Assembly (NCBI RefSeq): GCF_963666675.1
Contig: NZ_OY762929.1
Location: 1,116,001 to 1,180,000 of the forward strand
Length of the DNA stretch: 64,000 nt
Direction: 5' to 3'
From: an uncultured Desulfobacter sp.
Lineage (GTDB): Bacteria; Desulfobacterota; Desulfobacteria; Desulfobacterales; Desulfobacteraceae
Under the pieces are notes generated by a model. The model did no database searches and was not told where the DNA came from. It saw nothing but the letters and a program-made list of their open reading frames with translations. The translations under genes and the position numbers were made by a program. Positions 1-9,604 of this stretch are shown here, one piece after another. Within the stretch, counting starts at the first letter, position 1. The number at the start of each line of letters is the position of its first letter.

Positions 1-1
1 T

Positions 2-892
2 TTAGTTCATATTAATCCATCTCTAGGCTGGAAAAGTTTTATTCGTGACGCTTTATTTGTTTTGCTTGCGAAACGAAATGGCATTAAAGTACTGACCTTT
101 TTTCACGGTTGGGACAATGATTTTGCCAAAATAGTTGACAAGTATTTTAGTGGTTTTTTTAAAGCAACGTTTGCAAAATCAGATTCGTTTATCGTTTTGG
201 CCAATTCATTTAAATCAAAACTGAGGCAATGGGGAACACAACCATCGGTTCGAGTATCAACAACAGTTGTCGATGAGCAGCTTTTAACTGATTTTTCTAT
301 TAGGAAGAAATTAGACCGTATGAAGAATGAAAAAGAGGTTAAAATTCTATATTTAGCGCGACTGGAAAAGACCAAAGGCGTTTTTGATGTTGTGGACTCT
401 GTGAAAATTCTTATTGACAAGGGAGTAAATGTATCCTTAGCGATAACAGGTGATGGCCCCTTGTTAGAAGAACTTAGAGTATATATAAAAAGTCTTGGAT
501 TACCAAGACAAACTATCTCTTTATTAGGATATGTCCGAGGCGAGGATAAAATTAGAGCCTTAACTGAGAGTAGCATATATTGCTTCCCTACTTATTTTGG
601 AGAAGGTCTACCGACTTCGGTTCTAGAGGCTATGGCGTTTGCCATGCCGGTGATAACAACGTCTGTCGGAGGGCTCGCTGATTTTTTTCAGGATGGCAAA
701 ATGGGAGTAGTGGTGAAACCTAAAAATGGGCATGAAATAGCAGAGTCTATTGAAAAACTGGTTAAAAATAGAAATAAATTGGTGAGTATGGCAGAATATA
801 ATTATGGGTATGCTCAGCAATATTTGCTTGGACCAAAAGTCGCCACTTTTTTAAAACAGACCTATGAAGAGACAATTAAAAACAATGATTAG
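2..892 (+). CDS. Glycosyltransferase family 4 (group 1), 5' truncated by window edge
   Basis: Transfers a sugar from an activated donor onto a growing surface glycan at the cytoplasmic face of the membrane. The frame is open to the first bases of the window (reading LVHINPSLGWKSF before the first possible start at 62), so the N-terminus lies outside. The C-terminal half carries the GT4 donor-binding signature: GDGPLLEELR, then the E-x7-E type motif in GEGLPTSVLEAMAFAMPVI followed by GGLADF. The gene is AT-rich like the next three. It is followed by an IS remnant rather than directly by another EPS gene. Donor and acceptor sugars cannot be told from sequence. The family call is firm. Confidence 0.9.
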   Translation, partial: LVHINPSLGWKSFIRDALFVLLAKRNGIKVLTFFHGWDNDFAKIVDKYFSGFFKATFAKSDSFIVLANSFKSKLRQWGTQPSVRVSTTVVDEQLLTDFSIRKKLDRMKNEKEVKILYLARLEKTKGVFDVVDSVKILIDKGVNVSLAITGDGPLLEELRVYIKSLGLPRQTISLLGYVRGEDKIRALTESSIYCFPTYFGEGLPTSVLEAMAFAMPVITTSVGGLADFFQDGKMGVVVKPKNGHEIAESIEKLVKNRNKLVSMAEYNYGYAQQYLLGPKVATFLKQTYEETIKNND

Positions 893-938
893 TCTGTGCT
901 GAAAAATGATTTTTTAATCAAAACTGGTTTTTACCAGA

Positions 939-1544
939 TTGATGAAGGCTTTGCATTATTTAAAGTTCAGTTATAATCTGGACAATGAAGCGGTCGTACA
1001 AGTCCGGATAGAAAATCCGTATTGGCATTGGATGAAATACTTTGGGCGTAAGCTGTTGTCTTTTGATCCATCCAGGGTGACGTGCTTGCGGACGGGGATC
1101 TGTGACGCTGGCGTAGATGATCTTCTGAAAAAGACTATCAAGTCGGGGGGCCTCCAAGGCCGTTAAGAAAACCCAGCTTCATAACATCAATTTGGATACT
1201 ACGGTTCAAGATAAAGATGTCCGGTCGACGGATGCACTGCTTTTTGACCGGGTCAAAGACCGATTGGTAAAAACGGCTAAAGTTCGAAAATCAATTTAAG
1301 CCTAAAACAAGCGTGAGTAAATGATAAAATTAAGTGCATGCCTCGAAACGCCTCTCAATATTAGTTATAGTAAGTTTTTCACAACAAACTAACAAATATG
1401 AAAGGTAAAGAAGGTGACAATATTAATACGATCCTAAACTCTGCAGAAATAAACATTAATGAGCTTCTTCTGTGGCTGGCTGATTATTTTTTGAGGTCGA
1501 CCGCCCATGTACGATGGGCGGTGCTGACCAATTTCAGAAAATAG
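939..1544 (+). pseudogene. Decayed IS5-family transposase remnant
   Basis: Three fragments resemble IS5-type transposases. At 939-1166 the reading KFSYNLDNEAVVQVRIEN followed by PYW matches the N-terminal region of these proteins. A frameshift follows, and about 1162-1299 reads NLDTTVQDKDVRSTDALLF, the DTTVQ-K region. At 1398-1544 the reading KGKEGDNINTILNSAEINI resembles the C-terminal GD-IN region. The catalytic core between the last two pieces is missing, so the element is dead. No terminal inverted repeats were identified with confidence. It marks past transposition in the variable polysaccharide region. Confidence 0.75.
1500..1522. repeat. Short perfect palindrome in the IS remnant
   Basis: ACCGCCCAT-gtacg-ATGGGCGGT forms a 9-bp perfect stem with a 5-nt loop. 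No T-run follows directly on either strand, so it is not a clear intrinsic terminator. It may be part of the old IS end. From 1545 to 1773 the DNA is AT-rich and I see nothing else in it apart from the start region of the next gene. Confidence 0.5.
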
Positions 1545-1773
1545 TTTTTTCAGAGCCGACTAAAAAAGAAAAATGTCTGATGCAAAAAAATGTTTTTTTG
1601 TTTTGCTTTGAATTTTTCTTTGTTCCAATTATTAACTGATATAAAAACATGGTATTAGTCATTAAGTTACAATATTGAGTAAAATACTTAGTCAGAAAAT
1701 AATGGTTGCCTTTAAGTATAAATTGAAAAATATTTGACTGATTAATCGGTATACACACAGCAAAAGGTGGGAA

Positions 1774-3054
1774 ATGTCTGTTGAAAAAATAAAAAATATT
1801 CTGATTATACAAAATTATAATGCCAACAAAGGGGATAGTTCTGTTGTTATGTCAATGCTGGCGTCATTGAAAAAAACATCTGGGACTTATGATATTGCTT
1901 TCGCAACTACCAGTTATGATCCAAAGACTGCTATGGAGGACTATGGGGTAGATGCCGGAGAGTTTTCCGTCAGTCCGAGAGAAATAAAACTTCAAAAGGG
2001 AATGGGGCGGATTGTCTCCACTATAAAGGAAGGAAATTGGATCGTATACGGGTTGTTTTGGGCGTTCATAAAGCGGTATACAGGTTTCCGTTTGCCTGTG
2101 CCTGGATTCAAATATAAAACGATTCAGCTTTATGAAAACGCCGATGTGATTGTTTTGCCTGGAGGGCATTTTTTTACGAATTTTAACGGGCCTGCAATGA
2201 ATTTTTCTCACTTTTATGCCATGCTCCTTGCCTTTGCCATGAGGAAGCCTACCATGGTCTATGCACAAACTGTGGGCCCTTTTTTTGGACCATGGAAATG
2301 GCCAGTGAAATTGATGGCTCGGTTTGTACTTAGACATGTAAATGTGGTGTCTTTGAGAGAAAAAAGCGGCATCAAACATTGTAACGATGTAAAAGAGCTA
2401 CATCATACCGCTGAAACTGTTTTTGCTGTTGAAACAGACAAATCCCTCGCTCAATTTGTACCGGACTTTAATAGACTGCGTAGGCTTAAAAGGTTTCTAA
2501 TCGGGGTCACAATACATCATATTTATTATAAACATTTTTTTTCAAAGAAATATTACCGGGATACCATGGCAAAAATTCTTAAAAGAATTGTTGATGAATA
2601 TGATGCTCAAATTGTCATTATTCCAATGGAAGATGCCGTTCATGGAGGCGGCGACAGGCCCTTGGCACAGGAGATCATCGAACAGACCGGCTGCCGGGAG
2701 AGGATTTCGGTCCTTGTAGGAGAGTGGCCTCCCCATGTAACAGCAGCTGTAATTGCCAATACTGATTTGTTTATCGGAACTAAAACCCATTCAATTGTTT
2801 ACGGTTTAAAAGGAGGGGTGCCGACAATATCCATATCCTACCAAGATAAATCCAATTCTTTTATGGAGATGTTCGGATTGAGAGAGAATGCAATTGACTT
2901 GAAAGATTTAACCCCTGATGATTTTATGAAAATTTTTGAAAGAGTTAACCTTTCACTTTCTGAATACAAGAATAAACAAGAAAATGCATTTTCTACGGTA
3001 AAAGCTCTTGCCGAAAAAAATAATCAATTACTGGTAAATCTTTTATCCTGCTAA
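1774..3054 (+). CDS. Polysaccharide pyruvyl transferase family protein
   Basis: Belongs to the WcaK/CsaB-like polysaccharide pyruvyl transferase family (PF04230), which adds pyruvyl ketal groups to sugars of exopolysaccharides. At 426 residues the length is normal. Visible landmarks are the N-terminal IIQNYNANKGDSSVV motif, the central VIVLPGGHFFTN segment, AQTVGPFFGP, and near the C-terminus LFIGTKTHSIVYGLKGGVPT, the conserved T-(R/K)-x-H motif of this family. The start follows an AAAGGTGGG ribosome site. The next gene begins five bases after the stop, so they are probably co-transcribed. Some family members act on other substrates, so the pyruvyl role is by homology. Confidence 0.85.
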   Translation: MSVEKIKNILIIQNYNANKGDSSVVMSMLASLKKTSGTYDIAFATTSYDPKTAMEDYGVDAGEFSVSPREIKLQKGMGRIVSTIKEGNWIVYGLFWAFIKRYTGFRLPVPGFKYKTIQLYENADVIVLPGGHFFTNFNGPAMNFSHFYAMLLAFAMRKPTMVYAQTVGPFFGPWKWPVKLMARFVLRHVNVVSLREKSGIKHCNDVKELHHTAETVFAVETDKSLAQFVPDFNRLRRLKRFLIGVTIHHIYYKHFFSKKYYRDTMAKILKRIVDEYDAQIVIIPMEDAVHGGGDRPLAQEIIEQTGCRERISVLVGEWPPHVTAAVIANTDLFIGTKTHSIVYGLKGGVPTISISYQDKSNSFMEMFGLRENAIDLKDLTPDDFMKIFERVNLSLSEYKNKQENAFSTVKALAEKNNQLLVNLLSC

Positions 3055-3058
3055 GATA

Positions 3059-5038
3059 ATGCTAAAAAAAATAATCTGGATTTACCGTCGGGCAACCATC
3101 ATGCCTGTCAGGGAATATGTATCACGCGTTTTTCGTGTTCTTATTGATCTAAAAGCTTACATTTTATTGAGTATTAACGTCTTCCCCAATCCTTTAATAC
3201 AAAAAAGGGATGTGGATTCTTCCAATGATCGCCCTCGCTTTTTTGCAGATGGCGCAGATATAAGACAAATTCTTCCGTTAGCGTACAAAGAAGAGTGCCT
3301 GAAAGAAGCAGACCTTTGTTTAAATCATCAGGTTTCGTTTTTTGAATTAGAGAATTACAACCTTGGTTCTGCTATACGATGGAATTTTGATTATAAGAAT
3401 AATATTGAAACGCCAATAAGGTATGCTGGGTTTAAAGACTTCAGGTCATTTAAACATAGTTGTGATGTAAAATATGTTTTTGAACTCAATAAGCACCAGG
3501 AATTGCCACGACTTGCCCAAGCGTACTTGATAAATAGTGATAGCCGCTATGTTGAAGAACTATTATTGCGTATTCAAACATGGCTGGAGCAATGCCCCTT
3601 TATGAAAGGGGTGAACTGGAGCAGCCCAACTGTCTCCGCGTACCGGTTAACTAGTTGGACAACTGCTTACGAATTACTATCTGGTAAGGATCTTTTCCCT
3701 GAAGTGTTTTTTGAAAAATGGTGTAAATCTATCTTTCAACATATTTATTTTGTATCAAAAAATTATTCGCTTTTTAGTTCTGCGGGAAATCATCTTATTT
3801 CTGAAGCTACAGGCGTTTTTGTTGCATGTCTGAGATGGAAATTTTTTTTTACTGGAAAAGATTTTGAATTTTTAGAAAAATCTGAAAAAAAAGCCTTTTC
3901 TATTTTATGTGAATCCATGGCATTGCAATTCTTTGAGGATGGTGTAAATTGCGAACAAGCAGCATCATATCAATTGTTTGCAACCCAACAAATGTTTTTC
4001 GCATATTGGATGGGGCAACAATCAGGCTATTCCTTTCCACAAAAATTTTCGAAGATTCTCCTAAAATCCGGGGAATTCTTGGCAGATATTCTTAACAAGC
4101 AGGACCAGCTGCCCAATTATGGAGATGAGGATGGAGCATGGGCTTTTCGGCTGTCCAATCAGAACTCGAACAGGTTCAAAGACCAGATTGATCTTTGTTC
4201 TGTATTATTTGATATACCGTTAATAGTTCATGGAAAAAATAGCGATATTGCAGAGACAGCTTACTGGATATTCGGCGCAAAGGCTGTGGAAATGGCACGG
4301 ATTTTAAAAAATACTCCAAAGGGTAATCAAAACAATTCTTTAAGAGAGCAGTTTTATCCAGATGGTGGTTACTATGTAACAGCATCTAATTCGAGGTCAG
4401 ATAAAGAAAGTCTTTTTTTTATGGACGCAGGGCCTTTGGGCATACCTTCAACAGGGGGGCATGGACATTCTGATGCATTAAGTTTCTGCCTTTCAATAGG
4501 AGGAATATGGGTTTTTGTGGATTCAGGAACCAATGTATATAAAGACACTTTAGACAGAAAGCGCCTCCGTTCTACATCAGCCCATAATACGCTTTCCTTC
4601 GGTGAAGATAATAGCCAAGATGAGTATCTCGGTCCTTTTCTCTGGGGAAAACGTCACGTTGCTAATGGAGAACTTATTGAGCCAGGTCTGTTTCAAGGGG
4701 AGGTCAAATGGTTTTCCGGAGAGATTCATAAAAGAGAAATACGAATAGATTCCGGATTAATCATGATTAACGATCATTGGCAGGGCAGAAGGGCTCCTGC
4801 TATTTCGTTGCATGTGAATCCTGAGTTAAAAGAAACGATCCATAAAATAAAAGAGGGTAGTGTTTTCATTGAAACAGATTCATTTTTGTTGCAGGTTGTA
4901 TGCGAAAGAGAAATAATCCTTGACCGCACATTTGTATCTCCGTCTTTTTATAAGCTTGAAGAGGCTATCAAACTCGTAATTTCTCCGGAAGAAAAACAGG
5001 GACACAATACAATAGAGATAAAATGGGAATTTAAATAG
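3059..5038 (+). CDS. Heparinase II/III-like / alginate lyase family protein
   Basis: A 659-residue protein with the two-part layout of heparinase II/III family enzymes: an N-terminal alpha/alpha toroid (about residues 70-400, including GNHLISEATG) and a C-terminal beta-sandwich with GHGHSDALSFCLS and SAHNTLSFGE. Relatives cleave uronic-acid polysaccharides. In EPS loci they are thought to trim or modify the polymer during export or turnover. No clear signal peptide is seen, which is common for the EPS-locus members. It lies between the pyruvyl transferase and asparagine synthetase genes with almost no spacing (5038 to 5040), which points to one operon. Confidence 0.85.
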   Translation: MLKKIIWIYRRATIMPVREYVSRVFRVLIDLKAYILLSINVFPNPLIQKRDVDSSNDRPRFFADGADIRQILPLAYKEECLKEADLCLNHQVSFFELENYNLGSAIRWNFDYKNNIETPIRYAGFKDFRSFKHSCDVKYVFELNKHQELPRLAQAYLINSDSRYVEELLLRIQTWLEQCPFMKGVNWSSPTVSAYRLTSWTTAYELLSGKDLFPEVFFEKWCKSIFQHIYFVSKNYSLFSSAGNHLISEATGVFVACLRWKFFFTGKDFEFLEKSEKKAFSILCESMALQFFEDGVNCEQAASYQLFATQQMFFAYWMGQQSGYSFPQKFSKILLKSGEFLADILNKQDQLPNYGDEDGAWAFRLSNQNSNRFKDQIDLCSVLFDIPLIVHGKNSDIAETAYWIFGAKAVEMARILKNTPKGNQNNSLREQFYPDGGYYVTASNSRSDKESLFFMDAGPLGIPSTGGHGHSDALSFCLSIGGIWVFVDSGTNVYKDTLDRKRLRSTSAHNTLSFGEDNSQDEYLGPFLWGKRHVANGELIEPGLFQGEVKWFSGEIHKREIRIDSGLIMINDHWQGRRAPAISLHVNPELKETIHKIKEGSVFIETDSFLLQVVCEREIILDRTFVSPSFYKLEEAIKLVISPEEKQGHNTIEIKWEFK

Positions 5039-5039
5039 C

Positions 5040-6869
5040 ATGTGCGGCATTTTAGGAACGGTAAACAAGAATTTTGATGAGTCTGTGCTAAATTTAATTC
5101 GCAGGCGGGGGCCGGATGATTCCGGCATTGAGAGATTTAGTATTGATGATGACGTTGTTACTTTGGGGCATAGAAGACTTTCTATCGTTGATTTAAGCCC
5201 CGCAGGGCACCAACCCATGTCCTCTATGGACAAAAGATTCTCAATTATTTTTAATGGGGAAATATATAACCATTTAGCTTTGCGGGCCAAATTGCCTGGT
5301 GCAATGTTTCGAGGTCATTCAGACACAGAAACGATATTAAATTATATTGCCGAATATGGAATCAAATCCGTTCGAGAGTTCAATGGTATTTTTTCATTTG
5401 CTTTCCTGGATAGTGAGAAGAAAACATTAATACTATGTAGAGATCCTTTTGGCGTTAAGCCGCTGTATTATTGGCAGCATTCAAACCAACTGGTTTTTTC
5501 ATCTGAAATTCGTCCCGTGCAAAAACTTGCGGGGGATACAATTGATTTGATAAATCTTTCCGAACTCCTATCTCTTCGGTATTCTCCCTCTCCCGATACA
5601 CTGTTTAAACATATTCATAAGCTCAGGCCCGGACATTTTTTAACGGTAACCTTTGGAAGTGATCAACTTAACCTTAAGGAAGAACCGTTTATGTGTCAGA
5701 AGTTGTGCGGATATCCTAACAATTCAGTTGATGCGATTGAACAATATGGCGAACTTTTAAAAAAAGCTGTTGAGCGGCAGTTAATGTCTGATGTTGAAGT
5801 CGGTACTTTTTTAAGTGGAGGGATTGATTCTGCTTTAGTTGCAAAATACGCGCAGGAAAAAACATCCCATCCGATGAAAGCGTTTACCGTTGGGTTTAAA
5901 GAACAGCATGATAGTGATGAAGTTGAAGATGCAATCGTTTCAGCTGATGTAATCGGTTCCCAGTCTATTATTACCAGGGTGGGATTTGATGATTTTCTTG
6001 ACGTGATGCAGTCATGTGTGAAAATTGTGGAAGAGCCTCTGGCAACAACTTCTATTATTCCAATGTATTATTTGGCACAGTTGGCGTCTGAATCAGTTAA
6101 AGTTGTTCTTTCCGGACAGGGAGCAGATGAATCATTGGGTGGTTACGGTCGCTATCAGGGTGAGCTATACCATCGCTTTATACCACCGTTTCTGGCTGCA
6201 TCAGGAAAAAATGTCATTGATTTTTTAGGCATAGGGCATGAGCAGCTAAATCGTGGGCTTTCGGCCCTTCAGTACAGAGAAGATGTGTCCCGGTTTTTGT
6301 CGGCATATGCAGTATTCGAGGGACCTGAAATTGAAAAACTAATTGGTATGAAGGATTCAAAATCCAGGCAACGGGTTCAGTATTTCTATGATCTGAACGG
6401 TTGCGCGTCAATGAAAAGCAGTGTTGAAAGAATGATGGCAATAGATCTGAGAATGAACCTTGCCGATGATCTGCTTTTATATACGGATAAAGTCACAATG
6501 CATTTTTCCTTGGAATGCCGGGTACCGATGCTGGATAACGATCTCGTGAATTTTATACTTGGGTTGCCTTATGATTTAAGGGTTGGGATTGGAAAATCCA
6601 AAATTATTCACAAGGAATGGGCAAAAAAGGTGCTTCCCGCTTCCATAATTAATAGAAAGAAAAAAGGGTTTCAGTCTCCCACAAAAAAGTGGTTCAGAAG
6701 CCACAGTCCTGTATGGGAAATGCTGCTCAGCAAAACTTCCCGCTTTTCTAATTTTTTTGATATTAGGGAAGTTAAAAAGGTTCTTTCAGATCATGAAAAG
6801 GGTCTAAATCGAGAAAGGCAGATTTTTTTGTTGCTCAGTCTTTATTACTGGCTGGAAGAATTTGGATAG
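5040..6869 (+). CDS. asnB: Asparagine synthetase, glutamine-hydrolysing
   Basis: Two-domain amidotransferase of 609 residues. The N-terminal nucleophile Cys2 is present in MCGILG, followed by RRRGPDDSG, GHRRLSIVDLS and FNGEIYN of the class II glutaminase. The synthetase half has the PP-loop FLSGGIDSALVAKYA at about residue 255 and GQGADESLGGYGRY. It makes asparagine, or in EPS loci may amidate a sugar acid. AsnB homologues are often found in exosortase and capsule loci, and this one follows three polysaccharide genes. It starts two bases after the preceding stop. The reaction class is certain; the physiological acceptor is not. Confidence 0.93.
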   Translation: MCGILGTVNKNFDESVLNLIRRRGPDDSGIERFSIDDDVVTLGHRRLSIVDLSPAGHQPMSSMDKRFSIIFNGEIYNHLALRAKLPGAMFRGHSDTETILNYIAEYGIKSVREFNGIFSFAFLDSEKKTLILCRDPFGVKPLYYWQHSNQLVFSSEIRPVQKLAGDTIDLINLSELLSLRYSPSPDTLFKHIHKLRPGHFLTVTFGSDQLNLKEEPFMCQKLCGYPNNSVDAIEQYGELLKKAVERQLMSDVEVGTFLSGGIDSALVAKYAQEKTSHPMKAFTVGFKEQHDSDEVEDAIVSADVIGSQSIITRVGFDDFLDVMQSCVKIVEEPLATTSIIPMYYLAQLASESVKVVLSGQGADESLGGYGRYQGELYHRFIPPFLAASGKNVIDFLGIGHEQLNRGLSALQYREDVSRFLSAYAVFEGPEIEKLIGMKDSKSRQRVQYFYDLNGCASMKSSVERMMAIDLRMNLADDLLLYTDKVTMHFSLECRVPMLDNDLVNFILGLPYDLRVGIGKSKIIHKEWAKKVLPASIINRKKKGFQSPTKKWFRSHSPVWEMLLSKTSRFSNFFDIREVKKVLSDHEKGLNRERQIFLLLSLYYWLEEFG

Positions 6870-6902
6870 AATGAAATGCAATAATAATTTCCAGCCGATC
6901 TA

Positions 6903-7060
6903 AGGCACATGATCAGAATTAAATCTGCCATAGATGCGCCGGATTTTAATTCACAATCAAGGCTCGCCGAAGTAAGCATATTGAAATATGTATCCTTTCG
7001 CGTAACGCCGAGGGTAGATTAAAAGACAAGCAGATGGGCGATTTTATTTTGATCATGGGC
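6903..7060 (-). mobile_element. Small palindromic MITE-like element, copy 2, flanked by CTA
   Basis: A 158-bp element with long imperfect terminal inverted repeats: GGCACATGATCAGAATTAAA on the left, and on the right the complement of GCCCATGATCAAAATAAAAT. It is flanked on both sides by CTA (6900-6902 and 7061-7063). It is homologous, in opposite orientation, to the element at 42477-42638; both share the internal block ACATATTTCAATATGC and similar ends. It has no coding capacity. It fills most of the gap between the asparagine synthetase and WecG-type genes. The bases around 7064-7155 are AT-rich and hold a possible TATAAT at 7120-7125 without a good -35. Confidence 0.7.
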
Positions 7061-7155
7061 CTAAGCTGTCATAGACTGGATCACTCCTTAACAAAACATA
7101 AAGTAAGTTAATAGTTTATTATAATTTTTATGCAAACATAAATGGTTTATCAGAA

Positions 7156-7890
7156 ATGAAGAGATATCCTGTATTGAATTTGTGGGTTGACGATTGTGAT
7201 ATGGAGCGGGCAATTAAACGGATTGTTGAATTTGTGGATAAAGGAGATCGGGTGCATACAGTGTTCGCCTCCAACCCGGAAAAAAATTATTCAGTGCCCA
7301 AGAATCCATTTTTGTATTCAATGTTTAAAGAGGCTGATTTATTGATACCTGATGGGGTCGGCATGGTTTTGGCTGCAAATTGGCTTCACAAAACATCGGT
7401 AAAGCGGGTGCCGGGATGTGAACTCATGCAGAATTTTTGCAGCCTATCAGCTGATAAAGGGTACCGGATTTTTTTATACGGCGCTAAGGAAGCCGTAAAC
7501 AAAGCAGCGGAAGAAGAATTGCGGAGAAGACATCCTACATTGAGGATAGCAGGTCGTCAGAATGGGTACTTGAGTGATAATAAGATGGAAGAATTGATTA
7601 ACAGGATTAATGAATCAAGGGCGCAGATTTTATTTCTGGCGTTAGGGTCCCCAAAGCAGGAATTGTGGATTGCCAAGAACCGTGATCGTCTCAAGCACGT
7701 CCGGGTCTGTCAGGGGATCGGCGGGACATTGGATGTTTTGGCTGGTGCAGTAAAAAGGGCACCTGAGTTTTATTGCAAAACTGGGTTGGAGTGGTTTTAC
7801 AGGCTTGTGGAAGAGCCGGCAAGAATAAAGCGCCAGATTAAACTGCCCTTGTTTGCAGCCCAGGTAGTCATGAAAAAGGTTATGGGTTAA
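7156..7890 (+). CDS. WecG/TagA/CpsF-family glycosyltransferase
   Basis: A 244-residue GT26 enzyme. These transfer N-acetylmannosamine, its uronic acid or a related sugar onto undecaprenyl-linked GlcNAc, the second step in many EPS pathways. Visible family motifs are FASNPEKNY, the LIPDGVGMV block near residue 75 with its catalytic-type Asp, VPGCELM, FLYGAKEAVNKAAEE, and near the end LALGSPKQELWI and GIGGTLDVLAGAVKRAP. The stop codon overlaps the start of the exosortase gene by one base, so the two are translationally coupled. This ties the glycosyltransferase to the exosortase locus. Confidence 0.9.
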   Translation: MKRYPVLNLWVDDCDMERAIKRIVEFVDKGDRVHTVFASNPEKNYSVPKNPFLYSMFKEADLLIPDGVGMVLAANWLHKTSVKRVPGCELMQNFCSLSADKGYRIFLYGAKEAVNKAAEEELRRRHPTLRIAGRQNGYLSDNKMEELINRINESRAQILFLALGSPKQELWIAKNRDRLKHVRVCQGIGGTLDVLAGAVKRAPEFYCKTGLEWFYRLVEEPARIKRQIKLPLFAAQVVMKKVMG

Positions 7891-9464
7891 TGGTTAATCC
7901 AGTGGAGAGCAAATTGGGTGGGAAGAACGGGGTGATTCAATCCTTGATTCTTGTCATATTGGTTGCAGGTATTTACTTTTCAACCTTTCAATGGTTGGTA
8001 ACAAAAGATTGGGCTCGGGATGATTACTCTCATGGCATGCTCATGCCCTTTATCATCTTGTACCTGCTGTGGGAAAAGAAAGATTATTTTGGAGCAATTC
8101 CGGGCAAAATGGCCTGGCATGGGTTTTTGTTGTTTATTCCAGGCTTGTGCCTTTACTGGATGGGCGAGTTGGCCGGTGAATACTTCATGCTATATTTTTC
8201 CTTCTGGCTGATTATTGTGGGATTGGGATGGATTCAAATGGGAATGGAGAAGATTAAAGTCATCTGGTTCCCATTGATTATGTCCTTGGCAATGTTTCCC
8301 TTGCCCAGTTTTTTAAATGTAAAGTTGACCTTTCAGCTTCGGTTGATGTCATCAAAATTGGCCGTGCTTATGATGCAGGCCTATGGGATGAGTGCTTTCA
8401 GAGAAGGCAATGTCATAGATCTTGGGTTTACAAAGCTTCAGGTGGTGGATGCGTGCTCGGGTCTGCGGTACCTGTTTCCCATGATCATTTTAAGTATTCT
8501 TATCGCCTATTTTTATAAGGCTCGGCTTTGGAAAAAAATTCTTCTTATTCTCTCTTCTATTCCTTTAACCGTTATTACCAACGCCTTTCGCATTGCACTG
8601 ACAGGGATACTATCTAAATATTTCGGCTCAAAGGTGGTTGAAGGATTTTTCCATGATTTTGAGGGGTGGTTGATATTTATGGTGACCCTTGGGGTGCTGC
8701 TTGGCGAAATGTGGGTGATGAACCGGTTATTTCCGGAGGCGGTTCTTGCCGAGAACGATAGTAATGATGAACCGTCAAGGCGGGCCGTACAAGAAACGGT
8801 GGATGTGGGTTCACAAAAAAAAGGTCCGCTTCAGCCCCAGTTCATTATTTCTGTTGTTCTGCTTGCATTGACCCTGGTGCTGTCCCAGGGTATTGAATTC
8901 AGGCCTGCCATCCCGATTTCGAAACCTTTTAAGCAGTTTCCCATGCAGATCGGCCAGTGGGCGGGAAATCCCTATTCCATGGAATCCGAGATCATAGATA
9001 CATTGGATCTCAGTGACTATATCATGGCGGATTACAGGGATGTTAAGGGCCGGCCCATTGATTTCTATGTGGCATATTATGAAAATCAAAAGAAAGGCGA
9101 GTCCATACACTCTCCGGCCACCTGTCTTCGGGGTGGGGGCTGGGAGTTTAAACAGAGCGGCAAGGCGTTTGTCTCTTTGGCGGACGGCAACCGGCTTCCG
9201 GTGAGCCGGGCTTTGATTGAGAATGGGCCCTACCGGCAGATTGCCTATTATTGGTTTCCCATGCGGGGACGGAATTTGACCAATGCCTATCAGATGAAGT
9301 GGTACAATTTCTGGGATGCGTTGACCCGGCAGCGGACGGATGGGGCGCTGGTGCGGGTGATTGTGCCTGTTGGGGATGGTGAATCCATTGATGCTGCGGA
9401 AAAGAGGCTGCAGGGGTTTATTCGGGCTGTTGTGCCTGTGTTGGATACTTTTTTACCTCAGTGA
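7890..9464 (+). CDS. xrtD: Exosortase D (VPLPA-CTERM-specific) fused to EpsI domain
   Basis: Integral-membrane cysteine transpeptidase that recognises C-terminal VPLPA/PEP-type sorting tails. The first about 280 residues form the multi-spanning exosortase domain with the expected triad: Cys in VVDACSGLRYLFP (about 188), Arg in TNAFRIALTG (about 233) and His in FFHDFEGW (about 255). Residues about 310-524 are an EpsI-like (DUF3485) domain with YYENQKKGESIHSPATCLRGGGWEF. A fused exosortase-EpsI of this size is typical of XrtD. A cognate-looking substrate lies at 16564. The final part of the gene abuts a repeat-rich accessory patch that separates it from the rest of the EPS genes. Confidence 0.9.
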   Translation: MVNPVESKLGGKNGVIQSLILVILVAGIYFSTFQWLVTKDWARDDYSHGMLMPFIILYLLWEKKDYFGAIPGKMAWHGFLLFIPGLCLYWMGELAGEYFMLYFSFWLIIVGLGWIQMGMEKIKVIWFPLIMSLAMFPLPSFLNVKLTFQLRLMSSKLAVLMMQAYGMSAFREGNVIDLGFTKLQVVDACSGLRYLFPMIILSILIAYFYKARLWKKILLILSSIPLTVITNAFRIALTGILSKYFGSKVVEGFFHDFEGWLIFMVTLGVLLGEMWVMNRLFPEAVLAENDSNDEPSRRAVQETVDVGSQKKGPLQPQFIISVVLLALTLVLSQGIEFRPAIPISKPFKQFPMQIGQWAGNPYSMESEIIDTLDLSDYIMADYRDVKGRPIDFYVAYYENQKKGESIHSPATCLRGGGWEFKQSGKAFVSLADGNRLPVSRALIENGPYRQIAYYWFPMRGRNLTNAYQMKWYNFWDALTRQRTDGALVRVIVPVGDGESIDAAEKRLQGFIRAVVPVLDTFLPQ

Positions 9465-9472
9465 TGTTTTTT

Positions 9473-9562
9473 TATTCAATCCCTTCGGGATTTTGTGTTT
9501 TTTAAACCACAGAGGACACAGAGAGCACAGAGATTTGGCTTTCGCCAAACTGCACAGAGATG
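9473..9562 (+). repeat. Family-1 repeat, partial copy a
   Basis: Contains the shared blocks AATCCCTTCGGGATT, AAACCACAGAGGACACAGAG and TTTGGCTTTCGCCAAA, each of which also occurs in the copies at 9677, 11339, 12087 and 19163. The blocks are themselves small hairpins or halves of a longer palindrome. The unit has no coding capacity. Confidence 0.75.
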
Positions 9563-9604
9563 TTATGGCTAAGCTTAACTGGATGCAGACTTTTTTGTAT
9601 GATT

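Noticed and set aside
1500..1522. Hairpin considered as an intrinsic terminator
   Set aside because: The stem is good but no T-run follows it on either strand within the usual distance.
7097..7125. Possible promoter with TATAAT before the WecG-type gene
   Set aside because: The -10 is perfect but the -35 position reads CATAAA, a poor match; not reported as a promoter.
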